DNA of 55,975 nt from Methylobacterium persicinum (GTDB taxonomy: Bacteria > Pseudomonadota > Alphaproteobacteria > Rhizobiales > Beijerinckiaceae), in NCBI RefSeq assembly GCF_022179525.1, contig NZ_BPQX01000036.1, positions 1-55,975 of the forward strand. The letters run 5' to 3'. Numbering within the stretch: position 1 is the stretch's first letter; each line of letters begins with the position of its first letter. Below are positions 12,060 to 18,082 of this stretch, piece after piece. Below the pieces are notes generated by a model, which did not search any database, had not been told where the DNA came from, and worked only from the letters and a program-made list of their open reading frames with translations. The translations under genes were made by a program, and so were the position numbers.

Positions 12060-12440
12060 TCAAGCGCGAGGCGGCCTCGACAGGCGATCGGACCATACGG
12101 GCGCCAGCGGTCCAGCCACCGCGGACGCGATGCGGCGGCCAGTGTCGGGACGTGTCACGAAGGCGCCGCCCTCAGTCCGTATGACCGGGTGGCAGCCACA
12201 ATGCACGTGGCAGGCGGGGCCGAGGTCGGTGGATCCCGAGGCGGGATGCTCTGCGTCGACGGTCAGTACCGGAGCGTCCGCGACCGATGCATGCCGACCC
12301 GGGGTGCCGGTCATGTCGGCGGCGAGGCCAAGATCGGGTGCCGCGAGCACCAGCGCCAGCACGAACGCGAGCAGGCGCGCGGCGGTTGTCCACCAGCCGC
12401 GCGTCGCGCCGACGCCCCAATGCCACCGCCCTACGGTCAT
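12060..12440 (-). CDS. Small exported Cys/His-rich protein upstream of czcBA
   Basis: 126 residues from the ATG at 12440 (a longer frame begins at 12476). A hydrophobic signal segment (ARLLAFVLALVLAAPDLGLA, residues about 19-38) is followed by a short mature part with the cluster ACHVHCGCHPV near residue 78, which offers three Cys and two or three His as metal ligands. It ends in SRPPRA. Small proteins of this kind are often found directly before czc-type pumps in alphaproteobacteria and are predicted periplasmic metal-binding factors; that link is general knowledge, not shown here. It has a paralogue at 6110-6508. It lies between the MerR regulator and czcB on the same strand, so it is likely part of the same metal-responsive unit. 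Confidence 0.65.
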   Translation of the reverse strand: MTVGRWHWGVGATRGWWTTAARLLAFVLALVLAAPDLGLAADMTGTPGRHASVADAPVLTVDAEHPASGSTDLGPACHVHCGCHPVIRTEGGAFVTRPDTGRRIASAVAGPLAPVWSDRLSRPPRA

Positions 12441-12530
12441 GCCGCTCTTATGCGCGAGAGGAGGGGCCCTGCACAAGTCGCATTTCCCGCGGTCAGGGCT
12501 TCGGCCGCCAAGGGCTTCGTTCCGGCGTGG

Positions 12531-12953
12531 TCAGTGCTTCTCGCTCAGGCACTCTCCGTGATTAGCCAGCACCTCGATGACCCTGCACTCGCGGACTTGG
12601 CCGCCGGTGCACTGGTCGAGCATCGCTTGGACCTCTGCCCTGAGACCCGTCAGCCGCTCGATCCGGTCGTCGATGTCGGCGAGGTGACGCCGGGCGACGA
12701 CGTCTGCCTCCGCGCAGGGCCGCTCGGGATGGGCGGCGAGATCGAGCAACGTCCGGATGGCGTCGACCTCGAACCCGAGTTCCCGCGCGTGTCGGATGAA
12801 GCGCAGGCGCCTGACCGTATCCTCGTCGTAGGTCCGGCGATTGGTTTGCGTCCGTTCCGGCGCGGGCAGCAATCCGATGGATTCATAGAACCGGATGGTC
12901 GGGACCTTGACCCCGGTCCGCTCCGACAGCACGCCGATGGCGAATGGTCGCAT
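12531..12953 (-). CDS. MerR-family metal-responsive transcriptional regulator
   Basis: 140 residues. The N-terminus is a MerR winged helix (FAIGVLSERTGVKVPTIRFYE then SIGLLPAPERT with NRRTYDEDTVRRL). A dimerisation helix follows, with Cys near residue 80 (PERPCAEADVV). The C-terminal ligand loop carries three Cys and a His (QCTGG, RECRVIEV, NHGECLSEKH), the pattern of Zn/Cd/Pb-type regulators such as ZntR and CadR rather than CueR. Such proteins bind a palindrome in a long promoter spacer and untwist it when metal binds. A matching palindrome lies ten bases upstream at 12970-12986. The czc genes lie downstream on the same strand, and this is the likely regulator of the cluster. Confidence 0.9.
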   Translation of the reverse strand: MRPFAIGVLSERTGVKVPTIRFYESIGLLPAPERTQTNRRTYDEDTVRRLRFIRHARELGFEVDAIRTLLDLAAHPERPCAEADVVARRHLADIDDRIERLTGLRAEVQAMLDQCTGGQVRECRVIEVLANHGECLSEKH

Positions 12954-12962
12954 CGAATCACC

Positions 12963-12993
12963 TTGAAGACCTCTAGCTACTAGAGGCTTGTCT
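12963..12993 (+). promoter_or_regulatory. MerR-type operator/promoter
   Basis: The sequence CCTCTAG-CTA-CTAGAGG at 12970-12986 is a perfect 7-bp palindrome with a three-base centre, of the form used by metal-sensing MerR regulators. Reading rightward, TTGAAG at 12963-12968 can serve as -35 box and the 19-bp spacer places the -10 position at 12988-12993 (TTGTCT, a weak match). A 19-bp spacer is diagnostic of MerR-controlled promoters. Reading leftward, the equivalent boxes are poor and would leave almost no leader before the regulator gene. No metal-resistance gene follows to the right; the defence-like operon lies there on the opposite strand. Confidence 0.6.
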
Positions 12994-13106
12994 TATTGCC
13001 ATTGAGAAAGGAAGCGCCCGTTGAGGCAGAACTAAAGGCAGCGCAGCAAGTCACACAATCGGGCGAACGGGCGGCAGAGGGCTCACGCGGGCAAAGGCAT
13101 ACTTCA

Positions 13107-14279
13107 TCAGTCGGCCCACGGACGCGTCTGCGGGAACGCGGCCTGCGCGCGGCCCGTCAGGACCGCATCCGCGACTTCGAACCCGTGCCGCGCGATCCGG
13201 TCGAACATGTCCACCGACGGGGCCTTGAGGTCGGTCGGGTGGTTCAAGGCGAGGCGGCTCTCATAATCCGGGAGGAACCGGTCATACTCTTGTGGCTCGC
13301 GGAGCCGGTTGAGCTTCACGTCAATATCGCGAACCGAGTTTCCCATCTTGAGTAGCACGCCTCGGATGGTGCCGCTTTCGAAGTCGCGAGCGATCATGCG
13401 CGACCTCAAAGCCCGGATCTGGTCGCTGGTCACATCGAAGAGGCGGGGAGACCACAATTCCCCTCTCAACAATGAGCCGACTGGCCCTCGACCCGGCGGC
13501 ATAAGAGGTCCGGACGCGTCACTGCAGATGATGAAGTCACAGCCCCTCAGGGGCTCGCCCGGCTTGTAGAGGGCTTCGAGACCAAGGTTCTCGTACGCGC
13601 CCCCGTCCCAGAGGCGGACGCGTGAGGCTGACAGTGCCGTCCTGCCAAGCGGCTGTCGGGTCGCGGGATCGGTCCTGTGCCAGCCATCCTTCGGAAGCAC
13701 GAAGGTGAGGGCGCCGATGCCGTAGGGAACGGCGGCCGAGGCCGCCGCAGCCTTGGCGATACCGAAGGGCGGATTGTAGTGCCGCCCGAACTGCCAATCT
13801 CCCATCTCCCGCTTGCTGAACCGCCAATTCTTGCCGGTCTCAATAGACGTCGTATTGATCCACCAATTCGGCTCGTCCGGCAGATCGGTAAGCCTCCCGA
13901 CGATTTTCCATTTTTCCTCTAGGAAATCGGCAAGCAGACCCGCGCGATCCGAGAGGACACGGACATTATGGCGCAGAACCCCGCGCCATCCGATGGCACG
14001 GAAGCTGAGGAGGTCCCGTGACGTGATCAGATCTCGGAGAAGGGGGTAAACTTCGGAGCGATATTGCTCGGATCGCGGCCAGCTCATGCCGGAGTGCGCG
14101 AACACCGCGGCAGTGACAAGGCTTCCGCCGGAGACCGTCGAGAGGCTCGACACCTGCTCCAGCAACCTATCGTGGGCTAGGCGACGGAGAACACCCAAGT
14201 GGAAGACGGCCGCGCGGATACCGCCTCCCGAGAGGGTCAGGCCAACCCGCAAGGGAGGTAGACCGGATATGATGTTCAC
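13107..14279 (-). CDS. Patatin-like phospholipase, probable defence effector
   Basis: 390 residues from the GTG at 14279. The oxyanion motif SGGGIRAAVFHLG is at residues 17-29, the nucleophile elbow STVSGGS puts Ser50 as catalytic serine, and WDGGAYENLG gives the dyad Asp225. This is a complete patatin catalytic set, so a lipid acyl hydrolase is expected. The start GTG overlaps the stop of the E2-E1-JAB gene as GTGA, a four-base overlap that implies translational coupling. Longer in-frame extensions upstream are His/Arg-rich and lie inside the previous gene, so I reject them. Patatin phospholipases (CapV) are membrane-degrading effectors in CBASS; the same role here is inference from the company it keeps. 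Confidence 0.88.
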   Translation of the reverse strand: MNIISGLPPLRVGLTLSGGGIRAAVFHLGVLRRLAHDRLLEQVSSLSTVSGGSLVTAAVFAHSGMSWPRSEQYRSEVYPLLRDLITSRDLLSFRAIGWRGVLRHNVRVLSDRAGLLADFLEEKWKIVGRLTDLPDEPNWWINTTSIETGKNWRFSKREMGDWQFGRHYNPPFGIAKAAAASAAVPYGIGALTFVLPKDGWHRTDPATRQPLGRTALSASRVRLWDGGAYENLGLEALYKPGEPLRGCDFIICSDASGPLMPPGRGPVGSLLRGELWSPRLFDVTSDQIRALRSRMIARDFESGTIRGVLLKMGNSVRDIDVKLNRLREPQEYDRFLPDYESRLALNHPTDLKAPSVDMFDRIARHGFEVADAVLTGRAQAAFPQTRPWAD

Positions 14280-16564
14280 GAGAGGGTTGCCGCGAATGTG
14301 ATGATGGTGACCGGCGGCTCGGCGCGGAGGCTCGCCGCGTGGATGCGAATGCCCTCGTCGCCGGCGATGGCCATGATCCCCGGCACGCCGTTCGCGTCGA
14401 AGAACATCGCCAGCTCTGTCATCTGCGCAACGTCCACGCGGCTTGCGCTCGTCGGCGCACCGGCGGGGTGCGAGTGCCATTCTCCCACGTAGGTGAGCTG
14501 GCCCGCGGTCTCAGCGCCGCTGCCCGCGATTGCCTCGCGAAGGCCGGCGATGCCCCGTTCAAAGCTCGTTGGCGTCGCACTGCTGTCAAACGGAGCATCA
14601 AGCGCGGCGCAGATGTGGAGGCTGCGAGCTTCCATGTCGGCGACCCCGAGCAGAACGCCGCCGGTCTCACAAGGAAGCGCGCGCTGGCGACGTCCTGTTA
14701 GCTCGGCGATGACCGTGTGCGCGAAGGACAAGCTCCAGTCCTCAAGACGGAAGCGCTCCCACTGGTCGGCCGGTGCGCGGGTGCGAACGAGGCCGCCCTG
14801 GTCGAGTCGCCAGACAGACACGGCCCCATCCGCCACACCGACGGCGTCCTTTATCCCTATTGCGATGGCGGCCGACAGCATGGCCACGCGGGTCTCGGGC
14901 ATGCGGTTCGTCGCTTGGCGGCACGCCCCCGAATATGCGATGCGGCCCTCGTTCATTCGCAGGTGGCCTCGAAGCGCGGGATCCTGGAGGATCATCGCGT
15001 AATGTTGTGCTTCGAGGTCGCGCAAGGTGCTCCGGCGATCCTCCGGTTCGACGAGCAGCACGGCATCAGTCCCGTCTGGGTTGAAGAAGAACGACATCCG
15101 GCGCAGCCGAGATGGTTCCTCGTCGGCAAGCCGCCGCGCGACCGTGATCGATGCGGAGGCATCGAGCAGAAGGTCGCAGGCGGCGAATGCCGCCCGCAGG
15201 CCCTCGGCAGCCTCACCGGGGTTGAGGGCGTCGGCGATGACGGGCGTCGCGTCACCGTCCCTCAGCAGTCTGCTGATGCTCGACGCAAGTGCGCGGGCTT
15301 TAAACATGCCCACCGCGCCGGGGGGGAGGACGTGACGCGGCACGTTGTGCGGCAAGTAATGGTCGTCATCGACGATCGTCCAAGAGAAGAAGCCCTCCCG
15401 CGCGAGGAAGGCCGAGACGTGCGATCCAACGGCGCCGGCGCCGATCATGACGACCTTCCGCGCATCGATCCTGTCCGTGCCGGAGACCAGGGCAGCCAAC
15501 TCACGGTCGTGCCCGATATGCATCTCGCCGGAGATCAGCACGTCGTCCGAAGCGGTCGGCCGGCCGAACAGGACGCGACCGTAAGCGCCGTCAGGGGTCC
15601 TTTCGAGGCAGCCGACGTTTCGGCCGATCTCCGCGACAGTCGCTAACGAGAAGAACCCGCGCAGATCTATACCCGCTGTCGTCGTCCCTCCCTCATCCTG
15701 CATCGGGAAGGCCACGATGACGCCGAGCCTCGCTTCGAGCGCTTCACTGCGCGGTCCGCTCCCGGTCGCCGTAACGTCCTGTTCGAGAGCGGCGTTGATG
15801 CGGGACTGGATCGCAGCGAGCAGGTCGATCCCCTGAGCCGAAAGAAGGTCGGTCAACTCCCGAAGGGTCTGTGGCGGAAACCGAATTTGACCCTGCTCCT
15901 GTGGTGGCATTGATAGCGCCAGCACGAGCATGGGCATTTGCGCGCTGCCCTTCGGCACGTTTCCGGAGGTCGCGAGCAGCACCTCCCGGCGTGCCTCGTC
16001 CTCGACCCGGTAGAGCGTGATCGCGACCGGCTCGCTGGACATCCGTGAGAGCGCATCCCGAGGGAGGATGACGACCGGTCCCAGTGTGGCGAAAAGGGGA
16101 TATGGAGCGCGGTCGTTGCCGTGGAGCTCCCCGCGGGCGGTCTTTGCGAGCCACCGCTGGATGCGGATGAGAAAATCCGTTGGCGTCCAACTCAGGCGCG
16201 CCTCGTGCCAAGGCCGGTCGTCGATGCACAGGTAGACGGGCAGATCGAGCGAGATGGCGGTCGAATGGGGAACCGGCGGGAAATTCCCCCTGAGGGAGAA
16301 CACCCCTGGGAGGCCATCGCTCTTGAACTGGAACGCCAACGGCTCGACAGCTTTCAGCGGATGGACGAAATCCTGCGGACGGTCGACATGAACGCGGACG
16401 ATCAGCGTCTCGTCACCTTTCGTGCCGCGACGCGTCTCGACGAGGCGGTAGCCTTGCGTGTTTCCATCAATCACAAGGCGCAAGACCGACCGCGCCCGCG
16501 CGTGTGCAAGCTCGTCCGGATCGCACGGCGCCCCGAAGAGAGCGTCGAGCGCCGCCCCAAGCAT
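14276..16564 (-). CDS. E2-E1-JAB fusion: ubiquitin-like conjugation and deconjugation enzyme
   Basis: 762 residues from the ATG at 16564. Residues about 1-150 look like a bacterial E2 (UBC/RWD) domain: PGVFSLRGNFP, the candidate catalytic Cys113 in VYLCIDDRPW, then WLAKTARGEL. Residues about 155-355 form an unassigned middle part. Residues 365-600 are an E1/ThiF domain: nucleotide loop IGAGAVGS (374-381), Asp399/400, an N-x-x-R motif at 407-410, Lys422, and candidate catalytic Cys548 in SGACRQATNRMP. Residues 625-760 are a JAB/JAMM isopeptidase with Glu633 and the complete H-x-H-P...S-x-x-D set (His697, His699, Ser708, Asp711). In type II CBASS the E2-E1 (Cap2) and JAB (Cap3) are separate proteins. 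All catalytic residues look intact. Confidence 0.88.
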   Translation of the reverse strand: MLGAALDALFGAPCDPDELAHARARSVLRLVIDGNTQGYRLVETRRGTKGDETLIVRVHVDRPQDFVHPLKAVEPLAFQFKSDGLPGVFSLRGNFPPVPHSTAISLDLPVYLCIDDRPWHEARLSWTPTDFLIRIQRWLAKTARGELHGNDRAPYPLFATLGPVVILPRDALSRMSSEPVAITLYRVEDEARREVLLATSGNVPKGSAQMPMLVLALSMPPQEQGQIRFPPQTLRELTDLLSAQGIDLLAAIQSRINAALEQDVTATGSGPRSEALEARLGVIVAFPMQDEGGTTTAGIDLRGFFSLATVAEIGRNVGCLERTPDGAYGRVLFGRPTASDDVLISGEMHIGHDRELAALVSGTDRIDARKVVMIGAGAVGSHVSAFLAREGFFSWTIVDDDHYLPHNVPRHVLPPGAVGMFKARALASSISRLLRDGDATPVIADALNPGEAAEGLRAAFAACDLLLDASASITVARRLADEEPSRLRRMSFFFNPDGTDAVLLVEPEDRRSTLRDLEAQHYAMILQDPALRGHLRMNEGRIAYSGACRQATNRMPETRVAMLSAAIAIGIKDAVGVADGAVSVWRLDQGGLVRTRAPADQWERFRLEDWSLSFAHTVIAELTGRRQRALPCETGGVLLGVADMEARSLHICAALDAPFDSSATPTSFERGIAGLREAIAGSGAETAGQLTYVGEWHSHPAGAPTSASRVDVAQMTELAMFFDANGVPGIMAIAGDEGIRIHAASLRAEPPVTIITFAATLS

Positions 16565-17700
16565 CAGCCGGCCCTCGCGGGGGCCGCGGCGGCGTAGTCG
16601 CTCGGCAGCGACGCGATGGCGACGAACGACGCACCGGCGGAGGTGATGGAGACCTGACACGGCTTCGGATTGCGCCGCGGCGAGTGTTCCATGGTGACCT
16701 CAAATTGCCCGTCCTTTAGGTCGGCCACGTCCTCATAATAGGCGGCGGCCTGGCGGTGGGGTGGCTGCACGTTTAGGTCGCGCAACGACCCCTTCCCGGG
16801 AATGATCTCGCTTGTGGAGACCAAGATAGCGCAGTCCTCGGCTTGGTCCTCGTACAGCCAGCGCACGTCCTCGATGGGTGTCGTCTTGTCTGCGCCTTTA
16901 TCGTGGTGATTGATCGACTTGTAGCTGCAGTGGTGCGGGATTTTGAAAACGTGCCAACGGAGCCGGTCCTCGTTCCGGTGGCGCTTGGAGGTCTGCACGA
17001 TGTGACTGATGGTGTCAGCGTTCACGTCAGACGCGAAGAGCACTTTGGTGTCTCTGAAGGCTTCCCGGAACGTGGCCTGGAAGACCACGGCATCTTCGTT
17101 GCGTTCCTCGATCTCGCGATCGTTGAGCCGCCAAGCCATCGGGTTGTGAATGAAGAGCTCGACGCCTCCGGCGGCATTCAGGTCATCGAAGCCGGGCACG
17201 AGTTGGCCGGCGTCGGTGATGAGGTGTAAGCGATCCTCCAGACGAATGCCGTTGTCCTCGCAGAAGGACCGTAGGCGTCCGGGTCGGGAGAAGACCCGCA
17301 CGCCGGAGCCCTTGATGAAGCGGTGGCGGGCCTCCTGGCGGATGATCCTTGCATCACCTTCGCACCCTTCCTCGGTGAGAGCCGCCGCCGGCACCCAAAG
17401 CGAGTTCATCTTGATGCGGCCATTGCCCTGACGGCTCAACGATCGCTCAAAATGGAAGAAGTCACCGGCGCCGCGGGTGTGATCGTCGTCGAGATGGGTG
17501 AAAAGGACGACGTCGAAGTAGTCCCGCCCAGCAGCCCGAAGATCGTTGCGTAGCGAGGTCGAGAGATCGATGCGCGGGTCCGCCGCGTCGCCGTTGCAGC
17601 GCATCTCAGCGTAGTCGACGAGCAGCTTGCGCCCGTCCTTCAAGTCGATGCGGGTCGAGTCCGCGTTGTCCAGTGGGTGAAAGGTCAAGGTCACTGTCAT
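16564..17700 (-). CDS. ComEC/Rec2-like metallo-beta-lactamase-fold protein, first gene of the E2-E1-JAB operon
   Basis: 378 residues from the ATG at 17700; upstream in-frame extension looks non-coding. It has the H-x-D-x-D-H metal motif FTHLDDDHT (His69, Asp71, Asp73, His74), the central Asp225 in LFASDVN, and KIPHHCS (His256-257). These are the pattern of the ComEC/Rec2-type metallo-beta-lactamase hydrolases, which often act on nucleic acids or phosphodiesters. There are no membrane segments, so it is likely soluble. Its stop overlaps the ATG of the E2-E1-JAB gene by one base (TGATG). The C-terminus is an Ala-rich flexible tail ending in Arg-Ala-Gly; a terminal Gly is the kind of residue E1/E2 enzymes activate. 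It could be sensor, effector nuclease or conjugation substrate. Confidence 0.82.
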   Translation of the reverse strand: MTVTLTFHPLDNADSTRIDLKDGRKLLVDYAEMRCNGDAADPRIDLSTSLRNDLRAAGRDYFDVVLFTHLDDDHTRGAGDFFHFERSLSRQGNGRIKMNSLWVPAAALTEEGCEGDARIIRQEARHRFIKGSGVRVFSRPGRLRSFCEDNGIRLEDRLHLITDAGQLVPGFDDLNAAGGVELFIHNPMAWRLNDREIEERNEDAVVFQATFREAFRDTKVLFASDVNADTISHIVQTSKRHRNEDRLRWHVFKIPHHCSYKSINHHDKGADKTTPIEDVRWLYEDQAEDCAILVSTSEIIPGKGSLRDLNVQPPHRQAAAYYEDVADLKDGQFEVTMEHSPRRNPKPCQVSITSAGASFVAIASLPSDYAAAAPARAG

Positions 17701-18082
17701 AGGCAGTATCCACGAGCAGGTCAGCTCGCCGCTACGGCCAAGCTGATTCACGGTTTGTTCGATGCGCCCATCAGCTCCACTCGCGCGGCACCCATTGCTA
17801 GCCACTGAAGAGACGTATTGGGTGCAGCTTCGCCCGGCGCGACGGGTCCAAAACCGAGGCGGAAGGTTGGCGGCGGCACCGCCAACCTAGGTCGTTTCAG
17901 GAAAGATCGCGGGAGGCGAAACTCGACTACGGAAAAACTTCGCCCGCCGTTTCACTCAGCATTCCAGCCCGCTTCGTTGGGCAGGCTGGAAGCACATCAA
18001 AGAAGTTAGCTTCTGATTGAGGTAGTCGAAGCTCAATCGAGGCGAACTTCGCCCTCATTTACATAGAGGTTTGATTACTGTG
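17701..18082. other. Junction between the defence-like operon and nrdJ: inverted repeats, no gene
   Basis: About 380 bases with no convincing gene. It holds a perfect 10-bp stem hairpin at 17864-17888, an 8-bp stem with TTCCAGCC/GGCTGGAA at 17962-17969 and 17984-17991, and a pair of related blocks (GAGGCGAA plus AACTTCGCCC) at 17913-17945 and 18039-18054. It must contain the promoter of the MBL gene and the 3' end of the nrdJ transcript. To the eye it is richer in A and T than its surroundings. No tRNA or integrase remnant is visible. Confidence 0.5.
17864..17888. repeat. Perfect hairpin upstream of the MBL gene
   Basis: AGGTTGGCGG at 17864-17873 pairs perfectly with CCGCCAACCT at 17879-17888 around a five-base loop. 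There is no T-run on either side, so it is not a standard intrinsic terminator. It may be a leader structure, a protein-binding palindrome, or the end of the nrdJ transcript. Confidence 0.5.

Noticed and set aside
12996-13355. A small plus-strand gene after the MerR-type promoter
   Set aside because: It would start at a TTG and is mostly antisense to the patatin gene; no domain and no ribosome-binding site.
13107-17700. A standard type II CBASS operon
   Set aside because: No CD-NTase (cGAS-like) gene is present beside the E2-E1-JAB and patatin genes, and the MBL-fold gene is not a usual CBASS core member.
17800-17810. GCCACTG, the core word of a B12 riboswitch, near the island/nrdJ junction
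   Set aside because: Single short match on the plus strand, downstream of nrdJ rather than upstream, without the rest of a cobalamin riboswitch.
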